Source: an uncultured Caulobacteraceae bacterium
GTDB lineage: Bacteria > Pseudomonadota > Alphaproteobacteria > Caulobacterales > Caulobacteraceae
DNA: 24,756 nt
Direction of reading: 5' to 3'
Assembly: GCA_937910255.1 (NCBI GenBank)
Contig: CALEOQ010000306.1
Span: 1 to 24,756 of the forward strand
The position numbers were made by a program, and so were the translations under genes. Shown here piece by piece: positions 7,550-14,014 of the stretch (position 1 is its first letter; each line of letters begins with the position of its first letter). The notes under the pieces were generated by a model, which had not been told where the DNA came from, ran no database searches, and saw only the letters and a list, made by a program, of their open reading frames with translations.

Positions 7550-7888
7550 ATGGACGCGGGATTGTTGGCGCAGGGCGCGCGGTGGGCGGCGTTGGTCGGC
7601 CCCTGGCTATCGCCTGGCCTGTGCATCCTGGCCGCCGTCTTCGGATGGCATAGCGCGAGAATCTCTACCTCGCCTGGGGTCGAGCCTCGCCCTGAGAATA
7701 CGCTGATCCAGTCCGGTGATCCCCACGTTCAGCAGCTCGGCTACAACGCCGAATTCACCGCTTCGGTTCTGGCCCTCAGTCGGGATGGGCGGCGGGCTGG
7801 AAAATGGGCAAGGGCGGCGGCTGTAGCGGCCCTACTGGCTGCATTTCTGGCGCTCCCGCCGGTCGCGGCAATCATTCCAGGCCCATAG
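7550..7888 (+). CDS. Small membrane protein of unknown function
   Basis: A 112-residue protein with two predicted membrane segments: one near the N-terminus (about 13-33, ALVGPWLSPGLCILAAVFGW) and one at the C-terminus (about 86-109). Between them is a hydrophilic loop of about 50 residues including VQQLGYNAEFTASVLALSRDG. I do not recognise a family. ATG at 7550 follows a G-rich site. It is the first gene inside island 1 and is followed by a hairpin terminator, so it forms its own transcription unit in the leftmost, likely accessory, slot of the element. Confidence 0.6.
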   Translation: MDAGLLAQGARWAALVGPWLSPGLCILAAVFGWHSARISTSPGVEPRPENTLIQSGDPHVQQLGYNAEFTASVLALSRDGRRAGKWARAAAVAALLAAFLALPPVAAIIPGP

Positions 7889-7892
7889 AGTG

Positions 7893-7921
7893 AACCCCGC
7901 CGGCTTGCGCCTGGCGGGGTT
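7893..7921 (+). terminator. Hairpin terminator after the small membrane protein gene
   Basis: A perfect 9-bp stem AACCCCGCC/GGCGGGGTT (7893-7901 with 7913-7921) with an 11-nt loop, followed by GTTGG. It begins 4 nt after the stop at 7888. Flanking A and T pairs could make it work for transcripts from both sides; the convergent gene ends at 7995. Confidence 0.65.
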
Positions 7922-7963
7922 GTTGGGGACGCGGCCTCCGCAGAGACCCGGCCTTGTCGGCAA

Positions 7964-7982
7964 GTGCGAACCCGGTTCGCAC
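7964..7982. promoter_or_regulatory. Palindrome with core TGCGAACCCGGTTCGCA (copy 1)
   Basis: A 19-bp palindrome with 9-bp perfect arms around a central C, in the gap between two convergent genes. Its 17-bp core recurs at 10743-10759, between genes of the replication operon. A role as an operator or other protein-binding site is inference. Confidence 0.5.
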
Positions 7983-7994
7983 CTCGGCCGCCTC

Positions 7995-8486
7995 TCAGCG
8001 CGAGTCGAGCGAAGGCTCGCCCGTCGCCAACAATTCCAGATCTCCGAGAAAGGCGAGCAGCGGCTCGACATCATCAAGGCCGCCTTCGCCATTGCGGGTG
8101 CGCTCAATGATCATGGCCAGCTTGCGGGCCGCCTCGCCGATGGTGCGGGGGCGTACGCTGATCGCGGTCCAAGCAATGGCCGCCGCCCTGCGCCCCGCCT
8201 GCTGGGCAAGGTCGCCTAGCCGGTGCACGTCGTAAGCGTCTTCGATGGCGAGCGCAGCCCTGAGCCAAAGCTCTCGCATAGCGGCCTCTTGCGGTGTCCC
8301 TGGGTTCACGCCTCGGAAGGGCTCAGGGGGCGTCACCCGTTCGGCCATCTCGGAAGCGGCGTGGTAGCGCTCTCGATGGGCCTCGGCCTCGCGGTGGGCC
8401 GCCAGCCAGTCGGCCGCCAACTTCGTGATTGTCGTCTGATCGGTCGCGGTCTGGCCAATGGCGGTGGTCATCTGGCGCTGATGCAT
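7995..8486 (-). CDS. Hypothetical protein
   Basis: A 163-residue, mostly helical, charged protein with no recognised family or catalytic motif. The N-terminal part includes LAADWLAAHREAEAHRERYH, which looks like an amphipathic helix; the C-terminal part has IGEAARKLAMIIERTRNGE. ATG at 8484-8486 is supported by an AAGGAG site seven bases upstream; the next Met (residue 6) is less well placed. It lies 34 nt after the gene at 8521-8823 and probably shares its promoter, which is covered by the XRE operator. Confidence 0.65.
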   Translation of the reverse strand: MHQRQMTTAIGQTATDQTTITKLAADWLAAHREAEAHRERYHAASEMAERVTPPEPFRGVNPGTPQEAAMRELWLRAALAIEDAYDVHRLGDLAQQAGRRAAAIAWTAISVRPRTIGEAARKLAMIIERTRNGEGGLDDVEPLLAFLGDLELLATGEPSLDSR

Positions 8487-8520
8487 AGAGGTCTCCTTGA
8501 TCGCTGATATGAGGCCGCGA

Positions 8521-8823
8521 CTAGCGGCCGAGGGCAGAGGTCACGTAGCCGGCGCGAGCTGCATTGACGCCGGCATAAGCCTGGCCTGCGAGGCTGCGAC
8601 GGATCGGGCTGGCGAGCATCGAGCCGAACGAAACGTGGCGGGGTTGAGCGCCCTTGGCCCAACGCGGGGCGGCGGCGACCCGGGCGGCTGTGTTCTTGAT
8701 CCAGCGCCATGCGCCGGCCAGGGCGTCGGCGAAGGTCCGGGGGTTCGGGCCACGAACCTCGGCCCGGTAAAGGCTCCAGGCCAGAAGCATCACTTGGCGG
8801 CGGGTTTCGGCGGCGGCGGTCAT
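8521..8823 (-). CDS. Hypothetical protein, first gene of the repressed leftward operon
   Basis: A 100-residue basic protein with no recognised family. The start at 8821-8823 (MTAAAETRRQVMLLAWSLYR) is preferred because a GAGGG site lies just upstream and because a start further out at 8850 would fall inside the promoter/operator. It contains TFADALAGAWRWIKNTAARVAAAP, a helical segment sometimes seen in small element-borne proteins, but I cannot assign a function. It is divergent from the XRE regulator gene, and its promoter's -10 box lies within the palindromic operator. Confidence 0.65.
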   Translation of the reverse strand: MTAAAETRRQVMLLAWSLYRAEVRGPNPRTFADALAGAWRWIKNTAARVAAAPRWAKGAQPRHVSFGSMLASPIRRSLAGQAYAGVNAARAGYVTSALGR

Positions 8824-8839
8824 GTCGTCAGTCCCTCTT

Positions 8840-8903
8840 AACGGATACAATGTATCCGTTAGTCACCCCCCTTGCAAACAAAAAGGTGACACTGTATCCG
8901 CTT
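8840..8903. promoter_or_regulatory. Divergent promoter/operator switch
   Basis: A 21-bp near-perfect palindrome (8840-8860) with arms AACGGATAC/GTATCCGTT, plus a third half-site TGTATCCG at 8893-8900. The self-complementary hexamer TTGCAA (8872-8877) can serve as the -35 box in both directions. Leftward, a 17-nt spacer leads to TACATT (plus positions 8849-8854), inside the palindrome. Rightward, a 17-nt spacer leads to TATCCG (8895-8900), inside the third half-site. Binding of the adjacent XRE protein could thus control both promoters. Confidence 0.72.
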
Positions 8904-8925
8904 GTGGGAGATCGAGGGAAAGCCG

Positions 8926-9174
8926 ATGACACTGACACCGGAGGCGCAGCGCGCCGCGCGAGGGCTTCTGAGCTGGGGGGTCCGGGACCTGGCCGCCGCC
9001 TCCGGCGTGGCCTGGACTACAGTCAGCCAGTTCGAGAATGGCAGGCCAATGCGGGAGGCAACTGCCGCCAAGATCATCGCGGCCTTTGAGGCCGAGGGCG
9101 TCGATCTGGTGGGTGACGCCGAACGGACGGGGGCGGTGCTGACGATCGCGCGTCGAAAACCCCGGCACGGGTGA
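8926..9174 (+). CDS. XRE-family helix-turn-helix repressor
   Basis: An 82-residue DNA-binding protein with a compact XRE fold. Helices 2 and 3 are VRDLAAASGVAWTTVSQFENG (about 27-47), with the S-x-x-E-N-G signature at the end of the recognition helix, followed by TAAKIIAAFEAEGVDL. It is almost only the HTH domain, with a short C-terminal strand region and no dimerisation or protease domain. ATG at 8926 with an upstream GAGGG site is preferred over the start at 8902, which would lie at the end of the operator. It is probably autoregulated through the half-site overlapping its own -10 box, and it represses the leftward operon. Confidence 0.85.
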   Translation: MTLTPEAQRAARGLLSWGVRDLAAASGVAWTTVSQFENGRPMREATAAKIIAAFEAEGVDLVGDAERTGAVLTIARRKPRHG

Positions 9175-9210
9175 TGTCCGTCCGCCGAAGGCTATCAGCG
9201 GGGAGCGATC

Positions 9211-10074
9211 ATGCCGCGCTGGCCGGGTAGAGCTGTTCCCCCGGCTGAATGGCCTGAGGTGCATCGACTGTCGCCGACTGGCCGTCTTGCCCCGGTTGAC
9301 CACGCTGAATGGCGGCCACTGAACAGCGGGCCGCATCTCGATATTCCGGTGTCTCCGCAATCATTTCCAAGCAGAGGCCTTGCCGCCTGCCGCATCCTCC
9401 TTTCGGCCGGGTTCGATCTACACGCTGATTTGCACTTGATCGTTGAGGGTGCTCCACCGCCATCCTCGCCGGGGCAAAGGCCAACTTGGTGGAGGCTCTC
9501 GGCCAACTCTGCGGACCAACTCGCGTGGCCTCGCAGCACCTGGGGCTCGGACGGTGTCGCTTCCTCGTCCGTTGTTTGGGAGCTGCGCATAGGCGAAACG
9601 GTAGCGGCCGAGCTTCCCCGCGCGTTCCTGGATAGCTTCTCGCCGGCGGGCGGCCGTTCATTGGCCTGGGCTCTCTTGGTCTTAGGCGCTTGGCGCACAA
9701 GGGCCGATCTCGACGAATTTGCGCTGCTAGATCTTGGAGCCCAGATTGGCGCCCTCGAAAGAGACCCCGCTGGGAAGCGGCATATGGATCGAGCGCAGCA
9801 GCTCAGTGTGTTGCGGGAGGTTCGGGACCTGTGGCCACTAGGGACGCCCCCTGCAACCCTGGCCAACTTCATTGTTGCCGTGAAGAACGGTCGCCGCCCC
9901 CAGCCAACCGATTCCCTCGACTTCAAAGCTATCCTCACAGGCGTTCAAGCTTGGGACGGCGGCTCCCAACGTGAGGACCTCCGGTATGGCGATACTGGGC
10001 TGAAGCGCAGAATCCTGAGCGCTCAACTGCCCGCCACCGCCGACGCCATAGCGCGGCTCTACAGCCGACTTTAG
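9211..10074 (+). CDS. Protein of unknown function
   Basis: A 287-residue protein I do not recognise. The N-terminal half is rich in Pro and Trp (WRPLNSGPHLDIPVSPQSFP); the C-terminal half is more regular, with ALLVLGAWRTRADLDEFALL, VLREVRDLWPLGTPPATL and a basic end LKRRILSAQLPATADAIARL. No transmembrane segment or catalytic motif is evident. ATG at 9211 follows a GGGGAG site at a good distance. It lies 36 nt after the XRE gene and 95 nt before the AlpA-like gene on the same strand, so it is probably part of the rightward early operon. Confidence 0.6.
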   Translation: MPRWPGRAVPPAEWPEVHRLSPTGRLAPVDHAEWRPLNSGPHLDIPVSPQSFPSRGLAACRILLSAGFDLHADLHLIVEGAPPPSSPGQRPTWWRLSANSADQLAWPRSTWGSDGVASSSVVWELRIGETVAAELPRAFLDSFSPAGGRSLAWALLVLGAWRTRADLDEFALLDLGAQIGALERDPAGKRHMDRAQQLSVLREVRDLWPLGTPPATLANFIVAVKNGRRPQPTDSLDFKAILTGVQAWDGGSQREDLRYGDTGLKRRILSAQLPATADAIARLYSRL

Positions 10075-10169
10075 GGGCTGTCGGTGGGATGCTTGCGCCC
10101 GACGACTAAAGAGCCATCCCGGTCTTTCCTCCGCCCGCCAGCGCATTGCTGGAGACATGAGGATCGACC

Positions 10170-10400
10170 ATGGCGACTACTGAAACGCCCCGCCTACTCA
10201 ACACAGCCGAGACTGCGAAAAGATTGGGCCTATCGGCCTCGTTCTTAGCCAAGGCTCGCATGGTGCCCGGAAGCGGCCCGCCACACATCAGGGTTGGCAC
10301 GCGCGTTCTCTATGACGCCGCCGACCTGGACTTGTGGGTGGAGGCGCAGAAAGAAGGCGGCGGTGCAGCGGCCTCAACCGACCAGGCCGGCGAGCAATGA
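10170..10400 (+). CDS. AlpA-like / excisionase-type HTH protein
   Basis: A 76-residue MerR-like winged-HTH (HTH_17) protein. The core is LLNTAETAKRLGLSASFLAKARM, followed by GPPHIRVGTRVLYDAADLDLWVE, the wing and last helix typical of AlpA regulators and recombination directionality factors. In P4-type elements such proteins activate integrase or excision. The acidic, Ala/Gly-rich tail is presumably flexible. Its stop overlaps the ATG of the next gene (ATGA at 10397-10400), indicating coupled translation. Confidence 0.85.
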   Translation: MATTETPRLLNTAETAKRLGLSASFLAKARMVPGSGPPHIRVGTRVLYDAADLDLWVEAQKEGGGAAASTDQAGEQ

Positions 10401-10714
10401 GCGGCCCCCGCCGGAGCGGGCGTGTGGACTTCGCCCGCGTCAACGAAGCCGCCTCCCGCCATGGCATGGCGGTTCTCCAGGGCCTCTTTCCTCGCGGCCG
10501 ATTGGAGGGGCGGGAGTGGGTGTTCATCAGCCCCTTCCGGGAAAACGCCCTCGGGAGCTGCAAGGCCAATATCACCACCGGCAAGGGTGGCGACTTCTCA
10601 CGGGGGGATAGGTTCGGCGATTTCGTCGGCGCAGCGGCCTGGGCTAGCGGCCTGAGCCAACGCGATGCCGCCATCCGCCTGGCCGAAAGCCTCGGCGTCG
10701 ATCCTTTCGAATGA
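10397..10714 (+). CDS. CHC2-like (primase zinc-domain-like) small protein lacking zinc ligands
   Basis: A 105-residue protein whose pattern EGREWVFISPFRENALGSCKANITTGKGGDFSRGDRFGDFV follows the layout of CHC2 zinc-binding domains of bacterial primases: the strand before CPFH, then the glycine-rich sheet, then G-D-x-x-x-F/I. The histidine and cysteines that bind zinc are not conserved (SPFRE in place of CPFHx). I infer a separate template- or primase-binding module that works with the TOPRIM protein encoded downstream. ATG at 10397 overlaps the stop of the AlpA-like gene by 4 nt; the longer frame from 10334 is rejected. Confidence 0.6.
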   Translation: MSGPRRSGRVDFARVNEAASRHGMAVLQGLFPRGRLEGREWVFISPFRENALGSCKANITTGKGGDFSRGDRFGDFVGAAAWASGLSQRDAAIRLAESLGVDPFE

Positions 10715-10742
10715 GCCTCAGGCGTGATCAGCCGCGCCGCCT

Positions 10743-10759
10743 TGCGAACCCGGTTCGCA
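10743..10759. promoter_or_regulatory. Palindrome TGCGAACCCGGTTCGCA (copy 2)
   Basis: A 17-bp palindrome identical to the core of the site at 7964-7982. It lies in the 78-nt gap before the gene at 10793, where an operator could control the primase-helicase transcript. No regulator can be assigned. Confidence 0.5.
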
Positions 10760-10792
10760 TCCCCCTGACAATCTGCATCCCGAGAGAGCGCA

Positions 10793-11209
10793 ATGCAAAA
10801 TAACAACCTGTTCGGCCTGCCCGCTGCGCTGGCCCTCTTGAGCCTTTCAACCACCACCGTCGCCAGCGCCATCGCGGTTCCGGTCGAAAAGTTGGAGGAC
10901 GAACTCGAATTCGGTGGTGAGCTTTCGGGCGATGAATCTCGCCGCGTCCGTGCCTTTCTTTGGGGCCATGGCGTCCTTTTGATCGGCGCGCCGCTTTGCG
11001 CCGCCATCCTCTACCTGGCCCCGTTGGCGGGCCTTCGTCGTTGGACGATCTGGGCCGAGGGAGGTCCCGCTCGCCAGGGCGAGGGTCTGGCCTTCGCCGC
11101 CTTCTCTTACGCCTGGCGCTTTTGGCTCCGGATCACCGGCCAAGGCCATCGGCTTCGGAACCCCGCGAACGACGTTCAGCCCATGGCTGGTGGTGGGGCG
11201 GCTGAGTGA
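10793..11209 (+). CDS. Predicted membrane protein of unknown function
   Basis: A 138-residue protein with an N-terminal hydrophobic segment (about 8-29, either a signal anchor or a first membrane helix) and a second strong membrane segment (about 57-80, HGVLLIGAPLCAAILYLAPLAGL). An acidic stretch VEKLEDELEFGGELSGDESRR lies between them. I do not recognise a family. ATG at 10793 follows a GAGAG site. Its stop overlaps the GTG start of the primase-helicase by 4 nt, so a membrane protein is translationally coupled to the replication protein, which is unusual and suggests a functional link. Confidence 0.65.
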   Translation: MQNNNLFGLPAALALLSLSTTTVASAIAVPVEKLEDELEFGGELSGDESRRVRAFLWGHGVLLIGAPLCAAILYLAPLAGLRRWTIWAEGGPARQGEGLAFAAFSYAWRFWLRITGQGHRLRNPANDVQPMAGGGAAE

Positions 11210-13668
11210 CCGATAGTCCCGAGGATCCATTTGCCCGCATCCGCGCGGAGAAGGGCCAAGGGGGGCCGTCCCAGTCGGCGGCCTCCAAGCCTGAGGGCGT
11301 TCTTGTCCTGCCCGTACCGGACGACGCACCACCGCCGCTCTCGCGCCATAGCCGGCACGGCGAGCCGGCGGCGGTCTGGACCTATCGAGACGGCGGCGGG
11401 CGAGTCCTGGGTTATGTCGCCCGGTTCGATGTCCCGGGCCGCAAAAAGGAGGTTTTGCCGCTCACGCTATGGAGGGACGCGCGCGGGCTCCGGTGGACGT
11501 GGAAGGGCTTTGCGGAGCCGCGGCCGCTCTATGGCCTGGACCGCCTTGCCGCCGCCCCTGGCGCGCCTGTGCTGGTCGTTGAGGGCGAGAAGACCGCCGA
11601 CCGTGCTGCAGCGCTCCTTCCTCGGTTCGTGGTCATCACCTGGCCAGGGGGAAGCAAGGCCTTCGGAAAGGTGGATTGGTCGCCCCTGGCTGGCCGTGAC
11701 GTGGTGATCTTCCCCGACGCGGACCAGAACGGCGGCGGCCAGAAGGCGGGCCGTGAGGTTGCTCGCCTAGCGGCGAGAGCGGGCGCGGACGCGGTGGCGG
11801 TGGTCGAACCACCGGCTTTCTTGCCCGACACCTGGGACCTGGCCGACGATTGGCCAGAGGGGTTTGGCCTGGCGAATGTTGAGGCCCTGATAGCGCAGGC
11901 CCGGGACCAGGCGCGCCCCGGCGACGTTGAATGGCCCTGGGGCTTTCGGATGGAGGCGGACGGGCTCTGGTACGATCAGCCGCCCCAGGCTGGCGGCCAG
12001 CCTGTCCCCACGCGGCTTTCAGCTCCTTTCGAAGTGGTGGGCGAAGCGCGTGAGCCCGGCGGTGACGGATGGGCCGTCGTGTTGCGATTCCGCGACCGTG
12101 ACGGCCGGGAGAAGATCGCGCCAGTGGCCAAGTCCCGCCTTGCCGGCGGCGGCGCTGAGGTGCGGGCCGAGCTGGCCGGCCTCGGCCTCAACATTAGTTC
12201 GTTTCCAAGCAAGGCCTCCAAGTTCATCGCTGCGATCAATGACGTGACCACACGTCGCCGGATCACCCTGGTCTCAGCTACGGGGTGGTGCGGAGAGCGC
12301 TTCATTCTGCCGTCCGGCCAGGTGGGCGGCGCAGCCGGCGAGGAAATCATATTCACGGGCGAGCCAGCCGCGCTCCACTATGGCCGGAGCGGGGCGCTGG
12401 AAAGCTGGCGCGAGGACGTGGCTGCGCCGGCCGTGGGGAATGATCTTCTAGCCCTGGCACTCTCCTTGGCCTTCCTGGGGCCGCTTATGCGCCCGCTGGA
12501 GATCGAAGGGGGCGGGGTCCATTTTCGCGGCTCCAGCTCGTGCGGGAAGACGACGCTGGCCTATGCCGCCGGGTCGGTCTGGGGCGGTGGCGGGCCGCTC
12601 GGCTTTGGCCAGACCTGGCGCAGCACGGCCAACGCCCTGGAGATGGTCGCCTATGGCCACAATGATGGCTTGGTGGTCTTTGATGAGCTGGCCTTGATCG
12701 CCCCGGAAGAGGCCGGGGCGGCGGCCTATAGCCTCGCCTCTGGCCAGTCCAAGGCCCGGTCTCGCGCCGACGGATCGCTGCGTCGCCGCTCAGAGTGGCG
12801 TGTGGCCATCCTTTCCACGGGCGAGATCGGCTTGGCCGACCATATCCGCGCCGGAAAGAAGGGCGAGCGCCCGATGGCGGGTCAGGAGCTGCGGCTCCTC
12901 GATCTCGCCGCCGACGCCGGTGCGCGAATGGGCGTCTGGGAAAGCCTGCATGGCCGGGCGAGTCCCGCCGTCCTTTCGGACGCCATCAAGGCCGCCAGCG
13001 CCCGGGACTACGGGCACGCCGGCCCGGCCTTTCTTGAGGCGTTCGGGCTGAACCGGGCGCAGCATCTGGCCACGGCCAAGGGGCTTCTGGCGGCCTTCCT
13101 CGCCAAAGTGACGGAGGAGGGCGACACGGGCCAGGCGCAGCGGGCGGCGGTGCGGTTCGGCGCCATTGCTGTGGCGGGCGAGCTGGCTGCGATGTTCGGA
13201 GTGCTGCCATGGCCGCCCGGTACGGCCGGCGAGGCGGCGGCCCGGCTCTATCGGCGGTGGGCGTCAGCCTTTGGGCGCGATCAGTCGCATGAGGCCCGGG
13301 CCGTCATCCGCCGCATCAAGGCGATCATCGAGAGTGAAGGCGCGAGCTTCGCGGCCTGGGATGATGGGGAGGATTTGGCCGAGGATGAGCCCAGCCGCGC
13401 CGGTCGGGATGAGCAAGCCCGTGGCCTCAAATCCTGGGGCTATCGCGCCAAGGTGGGCTCGGCTCTGGAGTTCCGGTTCAACGAAGCCGGTTGGGAATAC
13501 GCCACCCAAGGATTTGGCCAGCAAGAGGCCGCCCGCGCGCTGTATGAGGCTGGATTGCTGGAGAAGGGTGAGGGCGCTCACTGGAAAAAGCGCCATTCCA
13601 GGAAGGGTCAAAAGCCTCGGTTCTGGACGGTTAAGGGCTCGATTCTAGAGGCGGAATTTGGCGACTGA
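11206..13668 (+). CDS. TOPRIM/DUF927 primase-helicase (replication protein)
   Basis: An 820-residue predicted primase-helicase. The N-terminal part (about 55-110) resembles the DUF6371-type lead domain. A TOPRIM domain follows: VLVVEGEKTADRA with acidic residues at 126 and 128, and VVIFPDAD with aspartates at 171 and 173. The DUF927 region starts near 350 (SATGWCGERFILPSG). The ATPase module has Walker A GSSSCGKTT (442-450) and Walker B LVVFDEL with D493/E494. Start is GTG at 11206, overlapping the upstream stop as GTGA. By analogy with P4 alpha it should prime and unwind at the element's origin, and the two iteron clusters are its likely targets; that assignment is inference. Confidence 0.88.
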   Translation: MTDSPEDPFARIRAEKGQGGPSQSAASKPEGVLVLPVPDDAPPPLSRHSRHGEPAAVWTYRDGGGRVLGYVARFDVPGRKKEVLPLTLWRDARGLRWTWKGFAEPRPLYGLDRLAAAPGAPVLVVEGEKTADRAAALLPRFVVITWPGGSKAFGKVDWSPLAGRDVVIFPDADQNGGGQKAGREVARLAARAGADAVAVVEPPAFLPDTWDLADDWPEGFGLANVEALIAQARDQARPGDVEWPWGFRMEADGLWYDQPPQAGGQPVPTRLSAPFEVVGEAREPGGDGWAVVLRFRDRDGREKIAPVAKSRLAGGGAEVRAELAGLGLNISSFPSKASKFIAAINDVTTRRRITLVSATGWCGERFILPSGQVGGAAGEEIIFTGEPAALHYGRSGALESWREDVAAPAVGNDLLALALSLAFLGPLMRPLEIEGGGVHFRGSSSCGKTTLAYAAGSVWGGGGPLGFGQTWRSTANALEMVAYGHNDGLVVFDELALIAPEEAGAAAYSLASGQSKARSRADGSLRRRSEWRVAILSTGEIGLADHIRAGKKGERPMAGQELRLLDLAADAGARMGVWESLHGRASPAVLSDAIKAASARDYGHAGPAFLEAFGLNRAQHLATAKGLLAAFLAKVTEEGDTGQAQRAAVRFGAIAVAGELAAMFGVLPWPPGTAGEAAARLYRRWASAFGRDQSHEARAVIRRIKAIIESEGASFAAWDDGEDLAEDEPSRAGRDEQARGLKSWGYRAKVGSALEFRFNEAGWEYATQGFGQQEAARALYEAGLLEKGEGAHWKKRHSRKGQKPRFWTVKGSILEAEFGD

Positions 13669-14014
13669 CCCCTTTGCCGAGGCCCTGCGAGCAGCCTATC
13701 TGGCGACGCCTGGAGCCGCTCTTCAGCGGTTCCCAGTCGAAAATCACTGGGAACCGCTGGCCGACGAACTGGGAACCGAAAAACCGTATTCTGATCAATC
13801 GGTTAAATCCAAGGTTCCCACAGTTCCCAGGGTTCCCACTGAAAATGGGACTATGCCGCGTCGCATACCCACGGAGGCGACCTCAACGACCCTTGCGGCC
13901 TGGGATGAGCGGGCTGCAATCCGCGAGTATGACGGTGGCATGAGCCGCCGCGAGGCCGAGCTTCACACGACTATGGAGCTGGGGCCGAGGCCAGAGGCCC
14001 CGGCCGAGGCCTAG
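13658..14014 (+). CDS. Small hypothetical protein overlapping iteron cluster B
   Basis: A 118-residue open frame from a TTG start at 13658, overlapping the end of the primase-helicase gene by 11 nt. The first residues, ATDPFAEALRAAYLATPGAAL, have good codon bias. The middle (VPTVPRVPTENG) is simply what the TGGGAACC iterons encode, and the C-terminal part MSRREAELHTTMELGPRPEAPAEA is acidic. It ends at CTAG, where its TAG overlaps the integrase TAG on the other strand by 4 nt. I recognise no family. It may be a genuine small accessory protein, or partly a carrier for origin sequence. Confidence 0.5.
   Translation: MATDPFAEALRAAYLATPGAALQRFPVENHWEPLADELGTEKPYSDQSVKSKVPTVPRVPTENGTMPRRIPTEATSTTLAAWDERAAIREYDGGMSRREAELHTTMELGPRPEAPAEA
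13728..13838. repeat. Iteron cluster B (six TGGGAAC[CT] motifs)
   Basis: Plus-strand order: inverted copy at 13728-13735, direct copies at 13748 and 13770, a 35-nt spacer of about two-thirds A+T, then three inverted copies at 13813, 13822 and 13831 in exact 9-bp phase. Read on the minus strand, this gives the same triad (last base C/T/C), A+T-rich spacer and inverted copy as cluster A at 7277-7387. The cluster lies inside the small gene at 13658-14014, just downstream of the primase-helicase gene. Confidence 0.8.

Noticed and set aside
9195..9938. 247-residue minus-strand frame opposite the unknown gene at 9211-10074
   Set aside because: The plus-strand frame has a good ribosome-binding site, operon context and codon bias; the antisense frame has none of these.
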